A stretch of 64,000 bases of DNA from Neospora caninum Liverpool. Taxonomy: Eukaryota > Apicomplexa > Conoidasida > Eucoccidiorida > Sarcocystidae. Made by a program: the position numbers and the translations under genes. Numbering within the stretch: position 1 is the stretch's first letter; each line of letters opens with the position of its first letter. Shown in pieces: positions 31,501-42,150 of the stretch. Where the stretch lies: positions 744,001 through 808,000 of the forward strand of contig NC_018385.1 of assembly GCF_000208865.1 (NCBI RefSeq). Direction: 5' to 3'. The notes beneath the pieces were generated by a model. The model was not told the DNA's origin. It saw nothing but the letters and a program-made list of their open reading frames with translations, and did no database searches.

Positions 31501-32563
31501 TTGCCGGACGCCTCGATCCGGAGTACGCGTACCCCCCTCAGTGGAAGGTCAGTCTTCGTTCTTCGCCTTCTTTCTGTCAGCCAAAAACTGGTCTCTTCCC
31601 CGTGTCTTTCTGCACTCCCTACCATTCTCCTTCCTTGCTTGGCGTGTTTTTCTACCCTCCCTGTCTCACCGTCTCAGCCTCTCCCTGCGTCTCTGCTGAT
31701 TCTCCCTTTGCGCGCCAACCATCGTTTCTTGTATAAACCCCCTCGTTTCATGTATGTGTCCACCATATCGTCTAGTTTCCTTCGATGCCTCGACATAAAT
31801 AATACATCTCCTGCTTTGCCACGGCACAACGCTTTCATCAAGCGGGGCTGCTTTAAGGCGTCGAGGGCCGACGTGAAGGCGAGTCACCTGTATAGGCTGG
31901 ATAAGCTGCAAAACGTACAGCAGTGCCGGACTTGGGCGGTTCTCGGTAGATTGTGTGCGTACGCTCGGCGCCTCGAAAAAGGTAGCCGTGGAGGGCAACG
32001 ACGCCTCCATGTGCACAGACGCACAAACTGCACCTTCCTTTCTGGAGTGTTCCCCCTGAACAAGGGCAACACATAAGGCAGCTGATTTGTTGAGTCTTTG
32101 CATGCTGACCACGAAAAAACACAGGGTCTTGAGCAGTGTTGCCGTGCTTGCTTGGATTGCACTGCCTTTGATGTGAGAAATATCTTTTCTCTGTTTCATT
32201 GTTTGAATGTGTGTACAGCAAAGTCAGCGTTTCCACAAAGAAGCGTATTTGGCGCCTTTGAAAAGTTTCTTCCCCTCCACCTCAAGTTCTCGGGAAGCTT
32301 CATCCCTACGACCGGGACCTCAGATTTCTCCCTCCTGTGCGTACTTTTTCCCCACGCCAGAATTCACAGCGGCTCCAAGGACGTTCTTTCCCTTATCTTC
32401 CCATCCCCTTATCAGGCGTATTCACCCCGATTTCGACGAGGAGACAGGAAATGATCATGATCCATATGCCATGCACAAGCTGCAAATGCAATGGAATCAC
32501 TCTCTGTTTGTGCAGGAGCGCATCCAGGCGCTGAGGCACTTGAGAAATGCCGCACACGCGTAG
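21793..32563 (+). CDS. 3-hydroxyisobutyryl-CoA hydrolase-like (crotonase fold) protein, 14 exons, 723 aa
   Basis: Exons: 21793-22398, 23193-23302, 23542-23681, 23991-24137, 24581-24661, 25337-25448, 26078-26144, 26545-26611, 27140-27198, 27849-27980, 28813-28898, 30634-30769, 31464-31547, 32219-32563. All junctions are GT-AG and phases close exactly. The ATG at 21793 follows an A-rich context; the first residues are basic and hydrophobic (possible mitochondrial presequence). A Ser/Pro-rich extension runs to about 205. The core then matches HIBCH in order: FNTGFDLK (oxyanion loop, about 278-285), [29 protein letters not shown] (about 355-367), [29 protein letters not shown], the helix near [18 protein letters not shown] and PPQWK. 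A ~114-aa C-terminal extension follows. At the family's MPE-x7-PD motif the Glu is replaced by Pro while the Asp remains, and the REEY glutamates are also missing. It may therefore be inactive or a ribosomal mS47-type paralogue rather than a valine-pathway enzyme. Confidence 0.88.
22636..22657 (+). repeat. Short interstitial telomere-type motif (TTTAGGG x2)
   Basis: Two perfect TTTAGGG units (22636-22649) are followed by a degenerate TTTGCGGG in intron 1 of the hydrolase-like gene. TTTAGGG is the telomere repeat type of coccidia. Two units may be chance or a relic of end-joining repair. Confidence 0.6.
22806..22831. repeat. (TA)n microsatellite
   Basis: A short run of alternating TA lies in intron 1 of the hydrolase-like gene, ~165 bp after the telomere-type motif. 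Confidence 0.8.
24370..24546. repeat. Complex TA/TAGA microsatellite in intron 4
   Basis: Almost 180 bases of (TA)n interrupted by TAGATA and TAGGT units lie in the intron between exons 23991-24137 and 24581-24661 of the hydrolase-like gene. The tract ends only ~35 bp before the 3' splice site used at 24580. Confidence 0.85.
25030..25236. repeat. (TA)n and (GTAT)n microsatellites in intron 5
   Basis: There is a (TA)n block at about 25030-25052, and a (GTAT)n block at about 25174-25214 that merges into a second (TA)n block to 25236. All lie in the intron before the exon at 25337 of the hydrolase-like gene. Confidence 0.85.
25532..25570. repeat. (TA)n microsatellite in intron 6
   Basis: About 39 bases of alternating TA follow the exon ending at 25448 of the hydrolase-like gene. 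Further loose TATATG tracts continue to about 25650. Confidence 0.85.
26169..26239 (+). repeat. 71-bp dispersed repeat, copy 1 (intron 7 of hydrolase-like gene)
   Basis: This 71-bp block, starting ACAAACCGTACAAGGACTAA and ending TTTTAGGCGC, recurs at 43796-43866 without gaps and with 8 substitutions (about 89% identical by hand alignment), mostly C/T or G/A changes. It lies in the intron after exon 26078-26144. A (TA)n run follows at about 26252-26274. Confidence 0.85.
29221..29350 (-). pseudogene. Decayed mitochondrial LSU rRNA fragment (peptidyl-transferase loop), antisense
   Basis: Read on the minus strand, the segment contains GGGGATAACAGG, then 14 nt, GAGTTC, then 32 nt, and a GCTCAT motif. 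The same three motifs occur with exactly the same spacing in the 23S-type rRNA peptidyl-transferase domain. Between them only about half the bases agree, so it is not a working rRNA. Apicomplexan mitochondria encode this domain as a separate small rRNA piece, and Toxoplasma-type nuclei are known to be rich in mitochondrial insertions. Borders are approximate. Confidence 0.6.
29688..30487 (+). repeat. 40-bp minisatellite, 20 tandem copies
   Basis: The 40-bp unit, TATCAAAGATGGATTCATCT followed by ATCTCCGTGACGTATTCACA, repeats exactly 20 times (800 bp) without gaps. Copies differ only at a few positions: GATTC/GATGC, GACGT/GATGT/GACAT and TCTCC/TCGCC. The period is not a multiple of three and every frame is closed after a few units, so it is not coding. 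It fills the second half of intron 11 and stops 146 bp before the next exon. Confidence 0.98.
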
Positions 32564-33418
32564 GCGCCTCTACACAGTTGTCAGTGTCCAAAAGTTGCAG
32601 TTAGCGAATCGTGCCCCTGTGTCCAAATTCCCTCCGCCAGACAGTATCACTGGAGCTGGAGCTGTAAAAGCCAGCGTCACTGAACGAATCGGAGAGAATA
32701 GTGCGTGGAGTGGTACGCGTAATCGGCACCAGGTTCTTTCCCCAGAAAAGGAACAGTTCTGCGGAAGAGAGTGGTCGGGAAACCAGCCAGACATTCGCAA
32801 CTCCTGGGGAAAGCGTCTCTGTGGCCATGTTTCCTGGATGGTAGTTCCCATACAGCATGGCACCGTTCCTCAAGTAAGTATCCAGGAAATCACAGTGTGG
32901 AACAACACGCTTGAATAGCTGTGCTTTCTCCTCCCTGGAAATCTCAGTATTTTGATTTCAAACTTTTCGTGTTGTCAGTCGGTTTGTCCCCGTGTGCGGC
33001 AAGTGCTTAACGAAGCTCGTGAACAACTTTACAATCGACTTAGCTATTTCACCACCGACCGCACGCAGTCTTTCGAAAGGGCCCGTCAAGCGTCGGAACT
33101 TCAAAAACGCATGCGTACATGATCCTATTGCAGAATGCGGACTGCGGACCGCAGCTCGCCTGCCGGAGCAGCGGCGAGCTCTTCGTCGCCATGCCGCATT
33201 GCGTATTTTCGATCTGTAGCCGCTCGCGGCTGATTCACAAAATCGGCTCTCCCCCTTCCTCCCCCTTCTTCTGCCGGGTCCTTCGGAGACTCGTCAACGG
33301 GTCTCTCAAGCACATGACACTCTCTGTAAAATGTATATGTGGCAATAAACAACCGTGAGGAACTAACCTCAAGTTTCACTTCGGCAGACATCGGCGGATA
33401 AGTCAAGCAGTGAAAACG

Positions 33419-33690
33419 AGACGGCTCGTCCATTCAGTAATGCACATCGGCTCAAAAGGCACGTTCAAACACGGTGCTCCAGTGGAAATGGAGAGAGAGG
33501 GGGGGCAACCATATGGTAACTGCCGCCCTTTTGAGGCCTCATCTTGCTCTGATACGCTTCCATTAACAGCGTAAGAAAAGTGACATCCGAAATGGCAGTC
33601 GCACCATTCAGCGCCGGACGACGATACGCGGAAAGAGGCAGCATGCGGACGACTAGCGTCGAGTGTTGCGCCCGTGTCCCGATTTTCCGG
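33419..33690 (+). repeat. ~280-bp dispersed repeat, copy A
   Basis: This segment shares a string of motifs in the same order and spacing with 42401-42690: GGCTCRTCCATT, the GCTCCAGTGG region, TGCCGCCCTTT, CTCTGATACRCTT, CATTAACA, CATTCAGCGC and TCGAGTGTTG. The copies are diverged, with small indels. No terminal inverted repeats, target duplications or coding sequence are visible. It lies between the hydrolase-like gene and G6PDH. Confidence 0.8.
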
Positions 33691-34407
33691 GTTGTGTGTT
33701 TTTTGCGCGTGTGTTCTATGTAGAATGAGTAGCAAGCCAACTGGCAAACGCGGTCCGAGTTTTAGTTACGTGCTTCCGATCAGCAGTAAGCAAGTGGTGA
33801 CCTTATCTTCGATGGACCCCCATTCACCCTTATCTCTATTCTTATGTCTCGCACTGCAACTCGCCTCTTGGTGGAGGCTGCTCATCCCTAGCCCCACACG
33901 TGGTGCGTCGCTATTACTTGCGGATAATAGCGTACCATGACGGGGTAACAACGAGACGCGCGAGACCGGTGGCACCCGATATCAGCGGTGCGCTGTAAAG
34001 CGACGCGTAGCTAGAGATGGAGTTCGTAAGAAGAAGGATTTCTTTGCCATTTCCGCCGAGTGTTTCTCGGGGTGCCTTCAAATTGTGGCGATACCTTCAG
34101 CAGGTCGCTAAGCGTACTAATAATTCGCTTTTGCCCTAACCGGGACCCCACAACAAATACCCTGCGTCGCGTAACAAACATGCATTGTGGTTGTCCACGG
34201 AGTCGGCATTAAGCTTAGCGCCTTTCTTCTTCTAGTCGAGACGGCTGTTTTTGTTACAGTGATATCGTCTGTTCCAGAACTGCAGAGCCAAGTTAATTCT
34301 CCGGCTAGGGTACGCAGCAGCGCCATGTCTCCGAGTTCGTGTGCAACGCGCAATAGACATTCTGTCCTCTGGCGAGTCATCGCGCAGTATTCCTTGCTTC
34401 TCGGCAC

Positions 34408-34593
34408 TAGCTGCTGCTACTTAGCAGAGAGCTCAGAAGACGCCTCACCCGATTTTCTTAGACGAGTCGCGCCGCAGCAGCCGTTTTCGACAGTGCAAAG
34501 TAGCTGCTGCTACTTAGCAGAGAGCTCAGAAGACGCCTCACCCGATTTTCTTAGACGAGTCGCGCCGCAGCAGCCGTTTTCGACAGTGCAAAT
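34408..34593 (+). repeat. 93-bp perfect tandem duplication
   Basis: The block 34408-34500 is repeated directly at 34501-34593 with one mismatch at its last base (G versus T). The 93-bp unit is a multiple of three, so it adds 31 codons to the local open frame. Near identity indicates a recent event, or possibly an assembly or cloning artefact. Confidence 0.95.
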
Positions 34594-34952
34594 GATGCGT
34601 GTCTTGAAATGTTCTCATTTGGGGTCTTGATAGATTAGACTGGTATATGACCGGCTAACCATTCGATGTGGGCATAGCGTGCGTTCTTGTCCTCGCGCGC
34701 GCGCTCGTGATTTCAATCTTTTATTTATTGTTTCAATTCGGGTAGACTGTCTTGCATTGTTTCAAGCAATGTAAGCCTTGTACGCCGGTCACCACTTCCC
34801 GCCGTCGCTTGATCTGTTTTCCCTCTCGCCCCCAAGGCCTGGGCGTTCGTCTGGTTCATTGTGTGACTTGTTCAATTACATTTTGTCTCCGCTGTCATTT
34901 CGACAAACCGGCATGCGTTTTTTCGCGATGTGAGGGCTTGTGCTCAGGCAAC

Positions 34953-37900
34953 ATGGTACAACACAGGATAAAGGCGTGCGCGGCATATCTCAGGCACTTG
35001 TGGCTTCTGGCTGCAATGACTGCCGCGTCGGTCCTCGTCACAAACGTAGCCGCGGGGACAGCAGGCAGAGACCGTACTTCTGGATACGTGAATGTCGGGA
35101 GCGGCTCTGATAACGTCACGTTTGTCTTCTACGGTGCAACAGGAGACCTCTGCAGGAGAAAACTCTAGTACGTTCCTTGGGGATACATGACCAGAGGCCT
35201 ATGTATTTATCTTAATGATAATCGATTTGGTAATGGTCTATTTATACTTACTGGTATACATTTCAATCATGCCGTTGTTGGTGCTATCTTGGGACAGTGA
35301 GTAATGTATGAGAATTTAGTTTCAGAATATAATGCACATCTTATAATTTATAATAAACGCCGCTTAGCCATAAGGAGTTACATACAGGTCGAATAGTGTT
35401 CATCTGACTATCGTCCAGCGGTGTCACTTGCATAGGCAACGCAGACACGGAACTGGAAGTGAGAGGCCTTATGTTGCAAACTCTGCGCTGGGGCAGAAAC
35501 TGGGTATGCGTTGTGCACTTTCACACATTGCTTTAGGTCCGTCTTGATGTTGTTCGTAGTTGTTGCGTGGCTCGCCAGCCTTAGAGCTTGCTGATTTTTT
35601 ACAGCACATCCCTTCTTCTCCAGGCTAACCGTGACACGAAGGCGGCTTCTTATGAGGTGTGGATTCCAGACACTCGTTTGCGTGTAGCTGCTACAGGTAG
35701 CTGTTCACTGTGGCAGAATCGTTGCGGTTTGGTTCTAGGTTTTTTCGCTTCCGTTCAGCCCGACGGTCTTCCAACTCTTTTTGGAGAATAAGTTGCCAGA
35801 AGCGTTTTTCATTGTAGTAAGCTTTAATAATGCTATGAGAATTTTTTCTGTAACGTATATTGGTGCCGACACTGGAGCGACGCAAAGAGCAATCTCAGAG
35901 TGGAAGCTCCGCAAGTGTTGTTGGCTCCCACGATTACGTCGGATAGGCTGTCCGGCAGCCTTTTGTTCCTACTGTCCACTGCAGCAGCAATGGTGCTGAG
36001 GTGCTGTGGGTAACGCGCCATCCGTACAGTTTTTTCGTTAAGGTGTTGTATAGAGTGGGTGTAACTGTCATGTTAGTCGGCTTCCATTGGGTCATCACCT
36101 GCTGTGGGGCTTTTCAGGGCATGAGCAATCAAGACATGAGCTTGGCCGACTTCCGTAAGATGCATCGACCTCAGCTCGAGTAAGGACAGACTTGAAACAG
36201 GTGTGTGTTCTTTACCTTCTATCTTCCGCTGGCATTCGCCCAGAGATGTAGAAATTGTGAGGGAATGACGGATGCTAAATGTCTATCATACTTAATAGGA
36301 TTCATCTTCTTACAGTGAGATCCTTCATTCTGTGTAATATCTGATTGGGTGATGTACTTGCCTTTCTTGAGCTGTGTGGGGTGTGTGCTGCTCCGGTGAT
36401 GACGCTCAGGAAGGTCTGGAGTTCTTCTAAGCAGTCAGTTGACCCTGCAAGAGGCAACTTATTGAAGCAGTTCGAGGGGCGGATGAGCTACACGTGAGGT
36501 CGTGTTCACATTATATTCATTGCTTGGGCTACAAAAGAATTCCACTTCCGTCTGTTATTGGTGGCGGTAGGTGACAGCCGGCCGATATCGACCAAAGGAT
36601 TTATCCGCGTAGTCCGTCAAGACCGCTATCAGATTGACGTGCTGTTTCACGTATTGCGGGACAAGCGAAATCCGACGCGTGGGTTTTTTTTGAGTGATTA
36701 ATTTTCATCACTTTGGCATGAGTTGCAAATCTTTGTTTTCCAGCAGATACAGGAGATGTTTGTTGTACGAAAATACTGACACTGCTAAATCCCTGTGGTA
36801 TCCATTCTGCGAGCCTCGCCAGAACTTGACGTACCCTAGGAACTTTTCAGCATCATCGTTAACCCCGACGTGCTTCTGATCGCCTCGACGATATGCTGTG
36901 TGTTCGACAGCTCGGGTTCTATCGACGATGATAATGTTTTACGCCCTTTCTGCCACAAAATATCGAAAATGGAACTGCTCCGAGCACCTAATTCTCGTTG
37001 GGGTCGACTGCTGTACCTGGCGTTGCCTCCCCATATCTTCGCTGTGGCGGCCGCCGGGTTCAAGCGTAATTGCTCGGCACACGAAAGTAAGATTTCCTCT
37101 TTGAGTGCCAGTATCTTATTAAAGATTTTTCATTTCTTTGTCCACTTCCACTGAATCTCAGAGGGAAGAACGACATGACGTGGATCCCCTGTTAATAGTA
37201 CATACCACCAATTTATAAACCCTCGCGAGACGTTTGATATTATCACGCTCACGCACCCCCTTGCAATAGAAGCAACTCACACCGGAAACTCAGTGTTAAA
37301 TCAAGCGACTCCATAAGCATGTAAGCAAGAAGTTGAGAAAGCGGATGATTGCTTTTTGAATCGCGTTGTCAAGCCAGCAGGGCGCATTTTGGGTCGTTTG
37401 TTGTACGGACGTGGATAAGTCTGAGGTTGGATCTTTGCTCCTCGAGTGGCTGCCGCGGGTGAAATTGGAATGGAGTGTGGTAGGTTTTATGCTAAGACTT
37501 TGAGATGCTACTCAGACACAACCTGTCGGTTCGGTCTTGAAGAAAACGGCTTGGCTTCGAATATGCGCTGTGCTTATCTGTTGTCTAATAAGTATCATTC
37601 ACGCGCACATGTGCGAATTTCGTTTGTCACAGGGTTGAGTTTATGAAGAAAATTTCTGTCGTTCAGGGAGACCATTATTAGATTCAGAGGCATAATATTC
37701 TCTTGGGATCTACCGTGGATGCACGCAGGCTGGACGCGAGTAGTCGTTGAGAAACCATTTGGCCGTGATTCTGAGAGTTCAGAGCTTCTTGCCGAGCAGC
37801 TCAGGAGTGTGTTGCGAGAAGAGGAAGTAAGATGCAGAACCACCACCTGAAAAACGCAAAACATTGTTAAGTACTACAACCGGGTGTCGGGAGCTGAGAC

Positions 37901-40900
37901 GAGCAAATGGGGGAGAGCCGACGTAGAGAACGAGCTGCATTGAGAGGATCTCGATCTTCGTCGGCTATATGCAGCCGCTTGCCAGCTGGCAAACGGAACG
38001 GAATTTCCTGGGGAACTGCTGTGGTCTTGTTTCATCATTCATCTCACTCTTTTTGAACGGAAGGTGGAGATATCTGGCGCGCTTCACCATTCAGCAAATG
38101 AAGGCCTCCTGATTTTGTTGTTGCAGATCTATCGAATAGACCATTATCTTGGCAAGGAGATGCTGCTGGCGCTCCCACCGCTGAGGTTCACGAATACTTT
38201 CCTCGAGCCTGTACGTCCCTCTTATATCCTCGAATACTCTTACAGAGAATCGAATTTGGCAACGCTTTGAAACCATTATCTTACTCAAGTTGACGCTCAG
38301 CCAGTTTGTGGATGCCTAGCATTGTACCACGTTCCCAATTTGGAAGTAGTGTTGAATCGTTTTCTTTTCAGTACTTCACATGCTTCCGTCCTGCGCGTGA
38401 AACAGCCCAGCCATGGACACCAATCTTGTTATGTCGTTGTGTTCAGCTGTTGAACCGAAACTACGTGAAGGAGATTGTGATTTCGTTCAACGAGGATATT
38501 GGTATCAGCGGTCGTGGCGAGTTCTTTGATGCTTACGGTGAGTGTTTCGCGCTTGCTCTGCTAACCTCTGTAGTGGATGATTCGCCTGCCATCGCACTTC
38601 CCCCAGGCCGGCAGCGGTACAAATATCTCTACAAATATTCCGGAGAGCACATGTATACCTCTCGTTGGGTCCCTTTTCATTGATTCGTCTTCATGAGGGA
38701 GTCTCATTCTCTCTGAAGCAAATGCGGCGGAAGCTTTCACGATGTTCCTACGTAAGTTGGTATTCTGTCTCCGTTTCGTAGGTATAATTCGGGACGTCAT
38801 GCAGAATCACCTCCTCCAACTTCTGACTCTCGTGGTGATGGAAAGACCAGCCACTTTGAGTGATGAGGATATCAGGGACGAGAAGGTGAAGGTTCTGAAA
38901 CAGATCGATCCCATTAGTGAGTTCCCGAATGTCCGACAAGCTTTCTCTGCCACGCTTAGTGGACGGGGTTTTGTGACAGTGATGTGGCTGTCCGGGTCGT
39001 TCCCTCACTGCATGGTACAGCACATGGATGTCTCTTCTCGGAGCTCGATATGAAATAGCGCCTGGCCGGGGCACCTAAAGGAATAACAAGTCGAAAAAGA
39101 GGGAACCTATTCTGTGCTTTCCTTTATACAGTCCGGAGCAGGTATCAGTTTTGTGCGCTCGGGAAAGACGAGGTGTTTCTAGCCATGACGTGGGAGAGTT
39201 CAGTTCCGCACAGTACATCTGACACCTCAGCTAAGTATGCATCCTGTTTCGTTTACTGATTCTATGGGCGTGGCAATTCTGCAGAGAAAAACGTAACTCC
39301 TGATCTAGATATTAACGCAAGAATTCAGTTATGTTCAGCCAAACGTGTGCAACACGAGTGCGGCAATCAGGAACGCTTCGTGTGGAAAATACCTCGAAAA
39401 GTGGTTTTACGTACCATGAGCGATCTGCCGCAAATATCTCGCATGCTTTTTAGTTATTCGTATACCGTTTTTAAGGAAGGCCCGTATTAGTTACCTTTGC
39501 CTCTGTACTGTGTACAGGTCTTGCTGAGACTGTCGTCGGCCAGTACGCGAAGTCAGAGGACGGGAGCGTGGCATCGTATCTGGAAGTACGCTATCCTCCG
39601 AAAGCATATTGTAGCATGTGGGTTCTGCACTAGGTGCTATTTTGCCGCAGTAGAACCAAGGCACAGTCTTCGTTATCTTGATTGAAGCCGGTATTTCTGG
39701 TCTCCGACAACTACGGAGCCAAACTTTTTGAGGCTCGGTGGATGCTCACCATTCAGCGGAGGTTTTGAAAGAGGAATCAGGAAAATCTGCTGTGTGCGTA
39801 CTGTTTTCAGACCGAGGGGGTTCCTTCACACTCTCGAACGCCCACTTACGCCGCTGTTTGCTTGCATTTACGAAGCCCGCGGTGGGAAGGAGTTCCCATC
39901 TTCATGGAGGTATGCTTATCGCTTGTTTATACAGAACAAGCACTTCTGTGATGAATGTTCGAGCCACTGTTGGTTCTCTCTGAATCTCAAGCCGTTTAGA
40001 CTTGATCACGAAGTCGCCAACAAACAGTGATTTTCTCAGGTCGGGGGATGAATTCTTATGCAGTATGCGAGAGGATGCTTTATGGCGGGTAGCTTTTGCT
40101 TGTGATCCATGCAACCCATATGCGCCGCTATATAAAGAGTGTGATAACGGCTGCGGTGACTAGCATTGTCGCATTGAGGCTCGTGAAGGTGCAGGAGTTA
40201 AACCAATTTTGTGATTTCGGTAACAACCACTTTGCGTTCTAATGGTAATCTTGGTGTTTTCAGGCTGGTAAAGGCATGGGCAAGAAGACCGTCTACGTCC
40301 GGATAAAGTTTGCTGGCGTCCCAGGTTTCAGAGGCAGCACATATGACTACCGAGGAGATAGTTTGATCCTGGAAGTGAGCTTTTATACACAATAAAGTTG
40401 GACCCATTCCATGCAAACTGCTTTCGTAGACACATGGCGGGTTCGATGACAGGCGAAAGACGATTCAATAGATAAGTCAAATGAACGAGGCTGCGGGATG
40501 CAGTGAAGATGCCAGTTTTCGGATTTCGCTCTTTCCAATTCGGCAAACCTGAAACCGGGAAATGCGAAGCCAGAGTGCGTGTTTTCCCTGCTCTACAGAT
40601 CCAGCCGCATCCTTCTGTGCGCTTTGAAATCAACGCCAAGGCACCCGGAGCCGGATTGACTCTGGAGAGAGACAGTCTGAAAATGGATGGTAATTTCGTA
40701 GACGTGCATCTGCGTGTAGCCGATGATCACGAGAACTGCAACGAGGTTTGCTGTATCCCTTTTTTCATATGTTGAATCTGAGACTCTGAGGTGCTGGCGT
40801 TCTCCTCTCAAGGCCAACGGTATTATGAGTATAGCATTGAGAACCACGATGTGGCGTTCTATCACCTGTCCCATTGGTTGATCCCTGGGACACGTCTAGA

Positions 40901-42150
40901 AAGCAGCCATGTTTCAAGTAAATAGTTCAGTACGATTGGCGAGGGGAAATATGGTGCTCAAATCTTCCCATGTACAGTATCGCGGAGGTAGGCAAACATA
41001 TCAATTGCTCAATATTATATACTAGGTGAGGGTGCTTAACTGTAGTTGTGTTTCTGTTTCTTTCCCTCTTTCTCCCCGTCTTCCTCCCTTTCTTTTTCAT
41101 TCTCTCCCTTCCTCTTTCTGTCTCTTGCGAGTCTCCGTCGGCGGGGTGATTTTTCGATGATCTGTGCATGAAGCTGATTTTACATGTGCCACGATTGTCA
41201 TCCCCTTCATCTTCGTACGGCGGAGAAATTCATAGAAAAGGGAAGCAAGTGCTGGTACACGATCGCTATGACTCGGCATAGGTCGGAGGCTGGGTGCCAC
41301 TCTTGATTTTTCTTCAGGCCAAACCCCGCTCCATTTTTTTCAGTTCATCATTTCTAGCGCCATGGGATATCCAGAGAAACTGGAGGAGTTGCATAGTGGC
41401 TGAATGTGCAGGGAAGTGTTTAACGTTGTTAGGGTATTGTGTGAGCTTTTTGTTTCGCAAATCCAATGCTCCATTTGTTATCCGCTGGCTTTCTGTTGGT
41501 GTTTTCCTCAGTCACAACGGACGGCGTACGGATCCCCGATGCCTACGAAAACCTTTTGAGCAACGTGCTTCGCGGGGATAAAAGCCAATTTGTTAGAACC
41601 GGTATGTTCGCCATGTTAGTGCTTCAAAGGCAGTTTTATACGCAGGCAACTGAAATGATATCTTGGCTGCGAAGTTGAGGGCTTCCGGAGCGTTGTGTGC
41701 CGTATCCAGACGAAACGCCTCTCTGTAAAATTTAAAGCTTGCGTTATATGCCTGGACAACGAATGAGGGTTTTTCAAGAGAGCGCAAAGCCATACAGAGT
41801 GAGGAAAGTTGTGTTGATGCGATCGACGATATTTCGATGCCTCAGCGAGGGAATATGAATCAGACAACCGATGTCAAGCATGTAAACTCATGATTCCGTG
41901 ACATGTGTCTATTATGGTGTGTTCAGATGAACTCCGTGAGTCGTGGAGGATTTTCACGCCGATGTTGCATCAATTAGAAGAGCAGCAGATCCAGCCGCGA
42001 CTGTATGCTTTCGGGTCACCTGGTCCTAGTGGTGCTATGCATGAGTTGCGGTCAGTTGTCACTGCTTCACTGAACGGTGCGAACACGAAATCTAAGGCCG
42101 GTAGCAGGTTTTCTCAGCGTTTTTATGCCAGCACGGGAAAACATAGCTGA
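34953..42150 (+). CDS. G6PD: Glucose-6-phosphate 1-dehydrogenase, 15 exons, 568 aa
   Basis: The enzyme oxidises glucose 6-phosphate to 6-phosphogluconolactone with NADP+, the entry step of the pentose phosphate pathway. Exons: 34953-35167, 35605-35683, 36118-36179, 36410-36493, 36911-37086, 37729-37826, 38127-38210, 38447-38537, 38782-38916, 39518-39585, 39811-39909, 40264-40374, 40599-40689, 41512-41601, 41927-42150. All are GT-AG and phases close to 568 codons plus TGA. Motifs: nucleotide-binding [11 protein letters not shown] (61-71), YLALPP, EKPFGRD (213-219), active-site RIDHYLGKE (241-249), the [23 protein letters not shown] block, [21 protein letters not shown] and [15 protein letters not shown] 34953 is the first in its frame. 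Residues 1-34 look like a signal peptide or anchor ([18 protein letters not shown]), unusual for a normally cytosolic enzyme. The donor of exon 13 could instead be at 40746, but then phases fail without an extra exon. Confidence 0.93.
35190..35300 (+). pseudogene. Nuclear fragment of mitochondrial cox3 in G6PDH intron 1
   Basis: A 36-codon frame from 35190 to a stop at 35298 contains [15 protein letters not shown] followed by VVGAILG, matching the strongly conserved heme-copper oxidase subunit III helix (F-TG-HxxHVxxG). The surroundings become very AT-rich up to about 35400, unlike the host gene, and may include further mitochondrial sequence. It lies in intron 1 of G6PDH in the same orientation. 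Without the rest of cox3 it is a dead insertion. Confidence 0.75.

Larger units (their letters stand above)
32564..34952. other. Intergenic region upstream of G6PDH
   Basis: These 2.4 kb should hold the 3' UTR of the hydrolase-like gene and the promoter and leader of G6PDH. They contain copy A of a ~280 bp dispersed repeat (33419-33690) and a 93-bp tandem duplication (34408-34593). A 147-codon frame at 34187-34630 spans the duplication but shows no family similarity and was not called. Confidence 0.55.

Noticed and set aside
34187..34630. 147-codon plus-strand frame upstream of G6PDH
   Set aside because: Its length depends on the 93-bp duplication and it has no family similarity; kept only as a finding about the duplication.
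36118..36179. G6PDH exon 2 donor at 35697 (after ACAG)
   Set aside because: Using it puts exon 3 in a frame that stops at TAA; the donor at 35684 (CGT|GTAGCT) keeps phase and matches family length.
39133..39235. Extra G6PDH exon between 38916 and 39518
   Set aside because: An open stretch follows a CAG, but the flanking exons already join in phase and align to the family without it.
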